Shown: positions 10,401 to 17,834 of the stretch, piece after piece | How positions within the stretch are numbered: the stretch's first letter is position 1 | How the letters are laid out: each line of letters starts with the position of its first letter | Origin: Niastella soli | GTDB taxonomy: Bacteria > Bacteroidota > Bacteroidia > Chitinophagales > Chitinophagaceae | Reading direction: 5' to 3' | DNA: 64,000 nucleotides | Assembly: GCF_017742245.1 (NCBI RefSeq) | Contig: NZ_JAGHKO010000014.1 | Location: 1-64,000 of the forward strand | Notes under the pieces: generated by a model | The model's database searches: none | Told to the model about the DNA's origin: nothing | What the model saw: the letters and a program-made list of their open reading frames with translations, nothing else | Position numbers and translations under genes: made by a program

Positions 10401-11485
10401 AATCAGGGTTTGGTATCGGGCTTTTTCTGGTTAAACAATTTATCGAAAGCCATAAAGGAACAGTAACCTGTAACAGCATACTGGGCCAGGGTACCACTTT
10501 TACCATTACTTTACTTAAAGGGATCAATCACCTGCCTGCCGGATTTGAATTTACTACCGGATCCTTTGGTGAGAAAAACAACCTGCTGCACGAACTGGCC
10601 GCCGGAACAGCACAACAACCCGATGAAGAGCCCACCTCCCAACGGATTATACAGGAAGGCAAACAAGCTGAAGAAGTGGTGACAAAGAAACGATCTATTT
10701 TGCTGATCGATGATAATCCTGAAATAACACAGTACCTGCAACAGATCTTTGAACCTGGCTACCTTATCTATACCACCAACAGCGGCGACGAAGGTTATAA
10801 AGTTGCCTTACAACATATACCCGACCTTATCATCAGCGATATCAATATGCAGGGCATGGATGGCATTGAACTTTGTTCTAAATTAAAACAGAGTGACCTA
10901 TTAGGGCATATCCCGGTGATCCTGTTAACGGCTTCTACCGCTACAGAAATAAAATTAAAAGGTATTGAAGGCGGGGCCGATGATTACATTACCAAACCTT
11001 TTGACAAGACCTTGTTACAGGCCAAAGTAGAAACCATCTTGCGGAACCGGAACCTGTTACAGCGTTTCTTTTTTGATAGCATCACCCTCCGGGAAACGAA
11101 TACAAGAGTGCCAGCCGAATACCAGGAGTTCCTGCGAAAATGTATTGCTGTTATTGAACAAAATATAGACACAGAAGATTTCACCATTAAGAAATTTTCC
11201 AAAGCAATGGGCATGAGCCACCCGGCCCTTTATAATAAGGTAAAATCCATTTCCGGACAATCGCTCAACGCATTTATCCGGTCAATCAGATTAAGAAGGG
11301 CTGCTGTGCTTATGTTAACGGAGAATATGAATATCCGTCAGGCAGCTTTTCAGGTAGGCATCAATGATGTCCGGTACTTCCGCGAACAGTTTGTGAAAGT
11401 TTTTCACATGACGCCGTCGGAATACATTAAGAAGTACCGCCACTCGTTTAATAGGGAATATAATATTATAAAGAGTTCCTTGTGA
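7430..11485 (+). CDS. Hybrid two-component system sensor/regulator (HTCS)
   Basis: One-protein sensor and transcription factor of the kind that switches on SusCD operons. In order: signal peptide (1-21), about 14 regulator-propeller repeats (25-660; repeated WIGT and W.GT motifs), a Y_Y_Y domain (about 690-775, YFLQGWDKDWNYV), one membrane helix (about 778-797), a HisKA with phospho-acceptor His825 (ISHEFRTPLS), a HATPase with N box LLSNAFKFTPDNG and G boxes DTGCGID and GFGIGLFLVK, a receiver with acidic pair Asp1094-1095 and phospho-acceptor Asp1137, and a C-terminal AraC domain (about 1250-1345). All key residues are present. GGGGG precedes the ATG by 6 bp. The nearest candidate target is the susC operon at 13002. 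Confidence 0.95.
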   Translation: MSYKAIAILSLLLTLAIHLFADNYPVKYLGIEQGLSNNVVTTIYQDYKGFMWFGTYDGLNRYDGYNFRIFRNIIGDSTSLHNNTIYTIEGDAANNIWVGGLKGACVFDPVRSNFSRLQYKSWNDATLHYVQDNIHTIQAAAGLMLIGSQQNGLLVFENKSKAGWQIPLQQHSNYDVTAIEPDVTHNTAWLFIQQVGLCQYDLAKKQIHIINNTIKQSNCLKLDKQGNLWLGNENGLYKYNPISNQYSGNYLTTRSKVVNLYFDKQQIGWIGTDGNGLLMLPRGAAKASPYISPTGKLMVNSNAVYAIYEDADDRKWIGTLRGGINVIEPKTSSFTHITYNPSGNDNPVNNFIMSFCEDEKQNVWIGTDGAGLRYWDRMKNEYTQYTSNNGQNAISSNFITSIVKDNKNEVWVSTWLGAVNRFNRQTGTFTRYDCYNPITHEKENNVWLLYQDAQNRLWACATNEGSLYLLNRKHDRFELFDNTITNLQCLAEDRQGALWGGNYATLIRIDRDHKQHVRYNIGHTIRCIHEDRHHNFWIGTQDGGLLLFDRKTGNYQRFTTADGLPGNTLLRLLEDDAGNLWLSTYNGLCRFKPQTKKARNFTQSDGLQSNQFSFNAGLALSSGEFLFGGIKGFNVFYPDSIQDATEQPAIYLTGLKINNTVAEGCDRCVTARTLDRIDEVTIPFERAVLSLDFLALEYAGADKINYAYFLQGWDKDWNYVNHIRTANYSRLQEGKYLFKVKIMDPDGTWGHETQLLQINVLPPWYRTWWAYLLYGGCFAGAIYIYIRYTRTQERLRYEIKLAHIENEKDKELMEKKLTFFTNISHEFRTPLSLIINPVKEALLHEQRNDLKIAYRNARRLLSLVDQLLLFRKADNGSDNCQISAIDLIQLCDEVYQCFAHQARTKNINYQFTSTIPSLTIYADHEKIEIALFNLLSNAFKFTPDNGTVLFSVAETSNEVTLSIEDTGCGIDNADSERIFEKFQQGHHGKRQSGFGIGLFLVKQFIESHKGTVTCNSILGQGTTFTITLLKGINHLPAGFEFTTGSFGEKNNLLHELAAGTAQQPDEEPTSQRIIQEGKQAEEVVTKKRSILLIDDNPEITQYLQQIFEPGYLIYTTNSGDEGYKVALQHIPDLIISDINMQGMDGIELCSKLKQSDLLGHIPVILLTASTATEIKLKGIEGGADDYITKPFDKTLLQAKVETILRNRNLLQRFFFDSITLRETNTRVPAEYQEFLRKCIAVIEQNIDTEDFTIKKFSKAMGMSHPALYNKVKSISGQSLNAFIRSIRLRRAAVLMLTENMNIRQAAFQVGINDVRYFREQFVKVFHMTPSEYIKKYRHSFNREYNIIKSSL

Positions 11486-11507
11486 TCCTTTAAGATGTTT
11501 TTGGGCT

Positions 11508-11544
11508 CGTGAGGCGTGAAACGTGAGACGTGAAAGGCCTCACG
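11508..11544. repeat. CGTGARR heptamer array with inverted end
   Basis: Four tandem heptamers (CGTGAGG, CGTGAAA, CGTGAGA, CGTGAAA; 11508-11535) are followed by CCTCACG (11538-11544), the exact inverse of the first unit. The array starts 22 bp after the HTCS stop codon, so it would fold in the 3' end of that mRNA. No T run follows, so it is not called a terminator. Confidence 0.8.
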
Positions 11545-11560
11545 AAATCCGAAACTCACT

Positions 11561-11631
<71 letters not shown>

Positions 11632-11767
11632 TTCCGATTAATAGCCAGACTTGCTTCGGGCAGACGGCAATTAGCTCGCGAAATTCAAGCCATCCGCCAG
11701 TCGTAAAACGGGAATCGGCTCGCGCCAATCCGGACGAACTAAACAACCTACAAACCTAATAACTCAA

Positions 11768-11800
11768 AAACTAAAGAACTAACAAACTAATAAACTGGCA
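11768..11800. repeat. Left copy of an inverted repeat flanking the hydrolase gene
   Basis: AAACTAAAGAACTAACAAAC (11768-11787) is followed by TAATAAACTGGCA. It is itself built of ACTAANN-like 7-bp steps. Its inverse recurs at 12749-12773, differing by one 8-bp step, so the 11849-12712 gene sits between inverted copies about 1 kb apart. Confidence 0.8.
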
Positions 11801-11819
11801 GCTGGTATTTTCCTTGTTC

Positions 11820-11862
11820 CTGACCAACTGATCCAGCTGGTCAACTGATCAACTCGTCAACC
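11820..11862. repeat. TCAACTG heptamer-like array overlapping a stop codon
   Basis: Imperfect repeats of the TCAACTG/GATCAAC type (GACCAACTGATC, GGTCAACTGATCAACTCGTCAAC) run through the end of the minus-strand hydrolase. The TGA stop (11849-11851) and the last codons (LTS) lie inside the repeat, so the array seems to have reshaped the C-terminus. Related sequence follows core A at 33901 and recurs at 37099. Confidence 0.7.
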
Positions 11863-12712
11863 CAAACCCACGAATTATTTCCGCAATAATCTCCGTCTGT
11901 TCCTCCGGTGCAAAATGTCCGCAGTGTGGAATTAATTTTGCGGTAAGATTAGATAATCCGCTCTTTTTTAATCCTTCTACATACTGACCCATATCGCCAC
12001 TTTCCATTTCACCTCGAATATATAATACAGGTACATTTACAGACTCTCCTTTTGCATTGCTTTTTTCATCATGGAGGAAAGCCCGGTACCAGTCGAAACT
12101 TGTTTTTAAGGCAACGGCGTTACTATAGGCATTTGCATATTCATTCCGCCTGTCTTCACCGATCGCCTGTTTATGAAAAGAAAGGGTATTGTAAAAATAA
12201 TCGAAGAGAATCCTTTGTTTACCGGCAAATACAGCTTCGGGTAAAGCAGGCACTGCATACAAAGCAAAATGCCAGAGGTATGGATTTCGTTTAACCTGCT
12301 CCCAGGGTTCTATTCCGGGGATAGCAGTATTCATAATTATAGCTTTGACTAATTTTTCGGAGAACTGCTTTATAAAAGAATAGGTTGTCATGCCGCCAAT
12401 ATCGTGACCCACCAAAATTATCCGTTCTATATGCAAGGTCTCTATGATATTTTTTATAAAACCGGCCATTGAACATTTGTCGCCTGAGGCTATTGGTTCA
12501 GACATCCCAATGCCTGGCAGATCGATGGCCAGCACGTAATATGTATCTTTTAAGATATTCATCACCCCTTCAAACTCCTGCCAGTTTTCCGGATACCCAT
12601 GTAAAAACAAGATGGCCTGATTGGCCGAGTCGCCCGCCAGGGCCACATGCACAGAAATTCCGCCCACATTAATTTGCTGGTGGGTTATTAAGCTGGATGC
12701 ATTCTCTTTCAT
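11849..12712 (-). CDS. Alpha/beta hydrolase (epoxide hydrolase/dehalogenase type)
   Basis: A 287-residue cytoplasmic alpha/beta-hydrolase fold enzyme. The oxyanion motif FLHGYPENW (about 37-45) is followed by the nucleophile elbow GHDIGG with Asp104 rather than Ser, and by a C-terminal catalytic His266 (PHCGHFAPEE). An Asp nucleophile is the mark of epoxide hydrolases, haloalkane and fluoroacetate dehalogenases, as opposed to esterases. No signal peptide. The Met at 12712 (MKENASSLITHQQINV) gives a full-length protein. The gene stands alone between heptamer-type repeats, which flank it in inverted orientation. The substrate is unknown. Confidence 0.85.
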   Translation of the reverse strand: MKENASSLITHQQINVGGISVHVALAGDSANQAILFLHGYPENWQEFEGVMNILKDTYYVLAIDLPGIGMSEPIASGDKCSMAGFIKNIIETLHIERIILVGHDIGGMTTYSFIKQFSEKLVKAIIMNTAIPGIEPWEQVKRNPYLWHFALYAVPALPEAVFAGKQRILFDYFYNTLSFHKQAIGEDRRNEYANAYSNAVALKTSFDWYRAFLHDEKSNAKGESVNVPVLYIRGEMESGDMGQYVEGLKKSGLSNLTAKLIPHCGHFAPEEQTEIIAEIIRGFGLTS

Positions 12713-12748
12713 ATAGCATTAAAATAAAATATTATGCCACTATAGAAA

Positions 12749-12773
12749 TGCCAGTTTGTTAGTTCTTTAGTTT
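12749..12773. repeat. Right copy of the inverted repeat flanking the hydrolase gene
   Basis: TGCCAGTTTGTTAGTTC followed by TTTAGTTT is the inverse complement of the sequence at 11768-11800 apart from one missing 8-bp step. The next bases (TTTATTAATAAACTAACAAAC) fold back on this copy, making a second local hairpin. Confidence 0.8.
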
Positions 12774-12855
12774 ATTAATAAACTAACAAACATTCGAGGC
12801 TCCAAAGCACCCCTTATCAAGAAACCATCCCTGGTAAAACAGGCTTCTCCCCTTA

Positions 12856-12892
12856 AAATACCCCCCTCTTTTTAGGAAATACCCCCCTCTTT
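12856..12892 (+). promoter_or_regulatory. Direct repeat AAATACCCCCCTCTTT x2, candidate HTCS site
   Basis: Identical 16-bp copies start at 12856 and 12877, 21 bp (two helical turns) apart. The second ends 18 bp before a TACTTTG box (12910-12916) that resembles the -7 element. AraC-type activators bind direct repeats of about this spacing next to the -33 region, so this is a plausible target of the HTCS at 7430. The binding assignment is inference; the repeat itself is exact. Confidence 0.6.
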
Positions 12893-12929
12893 ACCCCCTG
12901 TTCCATACCTACTTTGCCATCAATCCATG

Positions 12930-12948
12930 TCACGGTTCCAAACCGTGA
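12930..12948. promoter_or_regulatory. 8-bp inverted repeat in the susC leader
   Basis: TCACGGTT-CCA-AACCGTGA (12930-12948) is a perfect inverted repeat with a 3-bp centre, 53 bp upstream of the susC start and downstream of the promoter-like box. It could be an operator or a small leader hairpin. No T run follows. Confidence 0.5.
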
Positions 12949-13001
12949 AACGGATACTGACTTAGCCAGGTTCAATTTATTAACCAAACGAGCTTGTTTG
13001 T

Positions 13002-16000
13002 ATGAGACAATTTCTGCAACTGACCATCAGAGCAGCCTGTTACCCATTGTACAGGACGGCCCCCAAACTTCTATTTCTAACATTTTTCCTGTTAACCAAT
13101 CTGGCACTTTTTGCGCAATCTGCCGTACAGGGCCGGGTTATGGCTGGGGATGCACCCCTTGCCGGAGTATCGGTCACTATTAAAGGCACACAAACAACTA
13201 CAGTTACCGATGCGGAGGGAAAATTCACCATTCAGGCGCCAGAAAAAGCCATCCTGGTATTTACCCATGTAAATTATGCAGCCCAGGAAGTAGCGGTCAC
13301 CGGCAGCAACCTGGAGGTCACCCTTTCACCTGCCAATACCAACCTCTCTGAAGTGGTTGTGATCGGTTATAACGCCCAAAAGAAAGCCACGCTCACCGGT
13401 TCTGTATCAGTTGTAAAAGGGACCGACCTGGTCAAAAGCCCGCAAGCGAATGTGTCCAACTCCCTGGCCGGCCGTTTCTCCGGTGTTATTCTCAACAACC
13501 GCAGCGGAGAACCCGGTTACGACGGTTCGGGCGTTACCGTGCGCGGACTGGCAACTACCGGTAATAATGATGTACTGGTGGTAGTCGATGGCGTACCCGG
13601 ACAAATTGGGGGCATGGAAAGGTTGAACCCGAATGATATTGAAAGTATTTCCGTCTTAAAAGACGCTTCTGCCGCCATTTATGGCAGCCGGGCCGCAAAT
13701 GGCGTTATCCTCGTTACCACCAAACGCGGCAAAACCGGCAAACCATCCATTTCGGCCAGTTACAATCATGGCTTTTCTTCCCCTACCCGCCTACCAGAAA
13801 TGGCCGATGCCCAAACGTATGCCCAGATCAGTAATGAGATAGCTTATTATAATAACCCGGCCGGCGGTCTGAATCAACAGTATTCAGCTGCCGAAATTCA
13901 GAAATTTGCTGATGGTTCCGACCCATTGAATTACCCCAATACCGATTGGGCTAAAACCACGTTGAAAAACTCAACCGGGCAAGATCAGGCCAATGTATCT
14001 ATAGCTGGTGGTTCAGATAATATTCGGTATTACCTGAGCGCCGGGTTGCTTGGCCAGGATGGGTTGTATAAAAATGGCGCTACCAAATACAACCAGTACA
14101 GCTTTCGTTCAAACATCGACGCCAGCATCACAAAAGATTTTAAAGTAAGTCTGTACCTGTCGGGCCGCGAAGAAGACCGGCAATTCCCGGCAGCATCTTC
14201 AGCCGACATTTTCCGTTCTATTTACCGGGCGTATGCTACCCTTCCAGCCTTCTACCCTAATGGATTGCCTTCCACTGGTATTGAAGGAAATAACCCGGCC
14301 ATGATGGCCACCAGCGCTGGCGGATTGAATAAGAACCCAGGTCAGGTATTCAATGGCATTTTGAAAAGCAGTTACAATATTGCAGCTATAAAAGGCTTAT
14401 CGGTTGAAGGCTTTGCCGCTGTAGATAAGTCGTGGTATTTCACCAAAACATTCGCTACCCCTTACTTATTATATTCCTACGACAAAGCCAACGACGTCTA
14501 TAATTCAAGAATTGTAGGTGGTAACAACAATGCCGCCTCACTGAATGAAAGTCAGAAAAATCAAACGCAGTTAACAACCAACATCCGGTTGAATTACGCC
14601 AACAGCTTTGGCCAGCATAACCTCAACGCATTTGTCGGCTATGAACAATCAGAGCTAAAACGCGATTCATTGGGTGCATCCCGCATAAACTTTCCAACAG
14701 CCCAAACCCCTGAATTAACCCAGGGCGGTACCGCTGCTACCGATCGCGACAACGGTGGCAACAGCTATCATTATACCCGGAAAAGTTACCTGGGTAAACT
14801 CTCGTACAATTATGCTGAAAAATACCTGTTTGATGCCCAGCTGCGGATAGATGGTTCTTCCACCTTTCCTTCAGGTAACCGGTATGGTTATTTTCCCTCC
14901 TTTTCTGCCGGTTGGCGTATAAGCAACGAATCGTTCCTGCACAACGTTTCATTTATAAACGATTTAAAGGTACGGGCATCGTATGGCATGCTGGGTAACG
15001 ACAATGTGGCCCTGTTCCAATACCTCCACAACTACACCTTCAACACCCAGGTGGTACTGGGTTCAAGCACAGGTTATAATATAGCCCCGGCTATAGACCT
15101 TACCAAACTGGCCAACAAACAAATTCACTGGGAAGAAGCACGCAAAACTGATCTTGCCCTGGAAGGGGTTGTATTCAACAACTTCAATTTTGAGTTTATT
15201 TATTTCCGGCAGCAGCGTACCAACATTTTGGCCACCCGAAATGCGTCCCTTCCTGCGGTGACCGGTATTGTAAATCCATATGGTTCCGATCCGCTGGTAC
15301 CTTCCGAAAATATCGGCGAGGTAAACAGCAATGGAATAGAGGCGAGCCTCGGCTATAATAACCGCAAAGGGAAATTCCATTATGGCGCCAGTGGCAATAT
15401 CACCTATGCCAAAAGCAAGATCGTATTCATTGATGAAGCCCCGGCGGTTTTGTCGTACCAAAAACAAACGGGCCGTCCTTTGAATACTTCTTTATTGTAC
15501 AACTCCCTGGGCATTTTTCGTTCAACTGATGAAATTACCAAATACCCCCATCTGAGTGGTGCGCAACCTGGTGACCTTATATTGCAGGACGTCAATGAAG
15601 ACGGAAAGATCACGGCCGATGACCAGGTAAGAACAAAATATGGCAACATTCCTGAGATCACTTATGGCATTCTGTTAAATGCCGATTACAGTTCATTTGA
15701 TATCTCTATCGTATTTGCCGGTCAAACGCATGTAAGTCAGTTCGTGCTGCCTGAATCGGGCACAGTGGGTAACTTTTACAGCAGCTGGGCCGATAACCGC
15801 TGGAGCCCTTCGAACATCAATGGCGCCTATCCCCGGGTTGATACGCGTACCTCCGCCTCTGTAAACGGGGGCCTGTACCCAAGCACTTTCTGGTTAAACA
15901 ATGCTTCGTTCCTGCGATTGAAAAATATAGAACTGGGTTATACGGTGGCAAAGCCAACCTTAACAAAAATGAAAATGCAATCCCTGCGGGTGTACCTGAG

Positions 16001-16121
16001 CGCCTTTAACCTGTTCACCATTACCAAAGTAAAAGACTACGATCCGGAAGGGAACCAATACAGCGGGCAGTTCTATCCCCAACAACGAATTGTAAACCTT
16101 GGGGTAGCCTTACAATTTTAA
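13002..16121 (+). CDS. SusC/RagA-family TonB-linked outer membrane receptor
   Basis: First gene of a susC-susD-GH2 operon. The 1039-residue protein has an N-terminal signal (hydrophobic LLFLTFFLLTNLALFAQS, cleavage near residue 39), a carboxypeptidase-regulatory-like domain (about 43-115, VQGRVMAGDAPLAGVSV), a TonB-box region EVVVIGYN, a plug with VRGLATTGNNDVLVVVDG and GSRAANGVILVTTKRG, and a beta-barrel ending VNLGVALQF. It forms the barrel under the SusD lid encoded 18 bp downstream. The signal would be long from the first Met, but no better internal start is seen. The imported sugar is probably the one released by the GH2 enzyme that follows. Confidence 0.95.
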   Translation: MRQFLQLTIRAACYPLYRTAPKLLFLTFFLLTNLALFAQSAVQGRVMAGDAPLAGVSVTIKGTQTTTVTDAEGKFTIQAPEKAILVFTHVNYAAQEVAVTGSNLEVTLSPANTNLSEVVVIGYNAQKKATLTGSVSVVKGTDLVKSPQANVSNSLAGRFSGVILNNRSGEPGYDGSGVTVRGLATTGNNDVLVVVDGVPGQIGGMERLNPNDIESISVLKDASAAIYGSRAANGVILVTTKRGKTGKPSISASYNHGFSSPTRLPEMADAQTYAQISNEIAYYNNPAGGLNQQYSAAEIQKFADGSDPLNYPNTDWAKTTLKNSTGQDQANVSIAGGSDNIRYYLSAGLLGQDGLYKNGATKYNQYSFRSNIDASITKDFKVSLYLSGREEDRQFPAASSADIFRSIYRAYATLPAFYPNGLPSTGIEGNNPAMMATSAGGLNKNPGQVFNGILKSSYNIAAIKGLSVEGFAAVDKSWYFTKTFATPYLLYSYDKANDVYNSRIVGGNNNAASLNESQKNQTQLTTNIRLNYANSFGQHNLNAFVGYEQSELKRDSLGASRINFPTAQTPELTQGGTAATDRDNGGNSYHYTRKSYLGKLSYNYAEKYLFDAQLRIDGSSTFPSGNRYGYFPSFSAGWRISNESFLHNVSFINDLKVRASYGMLGNDNVALFQYLHNYTFNTQVVLGSSTGYNIAPAIDLTKLANKQIHWEEARKTDLALEGVVFNNFNFEFIYFRQQRTNILATRNASLPAVTGIVNPYGSDPLVPSENIGEVNSNGIEASLGYNNRKGKFHYGASGNITYAKSKIVFIDEAPAVLSYQKQTGRPLNTSLLYNSLGIFRSTDEITKYPHLSGAQPGDLILQDVNEDGKITADDQVRTKYGNIPEITYGILLNADYSSFDISIVFAGQTHVSQFVLPESGTVGNFYSSWADNRWSPSNINGAYPRVDTRTSASVNGGLYPSTFWLNNASFLRLKNIELGYTVAKPTLTKMKMQSLRVYLSAFNLFTITKVKDYDPEGNQYSGQFYPQQRIVNLGVALQF

Positions 16122-16139
16122 ACAGCAAACCGGCAGACA

Positions 16140-17834
16140 ATGAAAACAATTATTCGAAATATATTTTATACCGCTACTATTGCAACGGTTATTACTTCGT
16201 GCAAAAAAGACTTCCTCTCCATTCAGCCAACAGACAGACTTCCCCAGGAATACATCCTGGGCGACTCCTCCTTATTTGAAGACTATGTGGTTGCCCGTTA
16301 TGTAGGCATTCGATTACAGGAGAAAGAAGGGGATGGTACCAATCCCGGGTTTGGCCGTGGTTTTGAATACGCCATGTGGAGCTCGTTGACCGATGAATCT
16401 ATCTACAACAATGACGACAATACCTGGCTGGTGCAAAAAGGATTGCTGGCGCCGGAAAACACCGGCATCGCCGGCACCATCTGGAGTCGCAGCTATCGCG
16501 GTATCAGGGATTGCAATTTTGCGATCAGCAATATAGCGAACGTGAAAATGACCACCGCTCATAGAGCCAGGTTACTGGCCGAGCTGAAATTCATCAGGGC
16601 CTTTCGTTATCACGATCTCATCAGAAATTATGGCAGCGTTATCCTGATGGGTGATTCCGCTTATAACCTTACTGATAATTTACAGGACGATGCCCTGTTT
16701 AAAAGAGCCTCGCTGAAAGAATCGATCGATTACGCAGTAGCGCAGCTGGATGATGCAGCCAATGGATTGCCATTGAACAACGATGATGCCTGGTTATTGG
16801 GCCGGGCCACCAAAGGCGCTGCGCTCGCGCTTAAATCAAGATTGTTATTATATGCTGCCAGTCCGTTATATGGCACCGGCACCTGGCAGGCAGCCGTAAC
16901 CGCCGCCCAGGCAGTGATAGGGTTGAACAAATACAGCATTTATACAGGTGGTTATGCCAATCTGTTCCTGACAAACGATAGTAAAGAAGGCATCTTTGAA
17001 CGGCTGTATACTAAAAACTCCAACCACACCCATTTGGAAATAGCCAATGGCCCTAATGGTTATGGAGGTTGGGGCGGCAACCTGCCTTTGCAAAACCTGG
17101 TTGATGATTACGAGATGGATAATGGTAAACCCATCACCGATCCTACCTCAGGTTACAATGCCAACAACCCATACGTAGGGCGCGACAAACGTTTTTACGC
17201 TACCATCCTGTATAATGGCGCCAGTTATCGCGGCAATACCATTGAAACATTTACCCCAGGCGGTAAAGACAGCAAGGATGGTCCGGATAACTGGAACACC
17301 TCAAAAACCGGTTATTACCTGAAGAAATATATGAACGATGCCTATCCCCTTCAGAATCCCTGGGGCAATGCAGGCTTCCAACCCTGGTTCTATATTCGCT
17401 ACGCAGAAATATTATTGAATTTTGCAGAAGCGGCCAACGAAGCATACGGCCCCGATGTAGTACCTTCCGGTTCAACCCTGAGCGCCCGTGCGGCTGTTAA
17501 TTTGATCAGACAGCGACCCGGTGTAAATATGCCCGACCTGCCAGCCGGTTTATCACAAGCACAAATGCGGGATGCCATTCGCTATGAACGGCGCGTAGAA
17601 CTGGCATTTGAAGAACATCGTTTTTATGATGTAAGAAGATGGAAGATCGCCGATGTAACAGAGAACAAACCAGCAGGTGGCATCACTGTTACCAAAAGCG
17701 GGGCTAACTTTACGTATGCGATCAAAGTGGCAATCGACGGCCGTCACTTTGAAACCAAACATTACTGGCTTCCAATACCCCGGGCTGAAATTCAGGCCAG
17801 CAATAATAAAATTCAACAAAACAGCGGTTACTAA
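16140..17834 (+). CDS. SusD/RagB-family substrate-binding lipoprotein
   Basis: Surface lipoprotein of 564 residues that caps the preceding SusC. It has a lipoprotein signal (ATIATVITSC, Cys about 21), SusD N-terminal TPR-like helices (LLAELKFIRAFRYHDLIRNYG at about 141-161), and the C-terminal RagB/SusD region with the family signature YERRVELAFEEHRFYDVRRW (about 480-499) and the closing LPIPRAEIQASN...NSGY. It starts 18 bp after susC and its stop codon overlaps the next start codon (TAATG), so the three genes are translationally coupled. Confidence 0.95.
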   Translation: MKTIIRNIFYTATIATVITSCKKDFLSIQPTDRLPQEYILGDSSLFEDYVVARYVGIRLQEKEGDGTNPGFGRGFEYAMWSSLTDESIYNNDDNTWLVQKGLLAPENTGIAGTIWSRSYRGIRDCNFAISNIANVKMTTAHRARLLAELKFIRAFRYHDLIRNYGSVILMGDSAYNLTDNLQDDALFKRASLKESIDYAVAQLDDAANGLPLNNDDAWLLGRATKGAALALKSRLLLYAASPLYGTGTWQAAVTAAQAVIGLNKYSIYTGGYANLFLTNDSKEGIFERLYTKNSNHTHLEIANGPNGYGGWGGNLPLQNLVDDYEMDNGKPITDPTSGYNANNPYVGRDKRFYATILYNGASYRGNTIETFTPGGKDSKDGPDNWNTSKTGYYLKKYMNDAYPLQNPWGNAGFQPWFYIRYAEILLNFAEAANEAYGPDVVPSGSTLSARAAVNLIRQRPGVNMPDLPAGLSQAQMRDAIRYERRVELAFEEHRFYDVRRWKIADVTENKPAGGITVTKSGANFTYAIKVAIDGRHFETKHYWLPIPRAEIQASNNKIQQNSGY

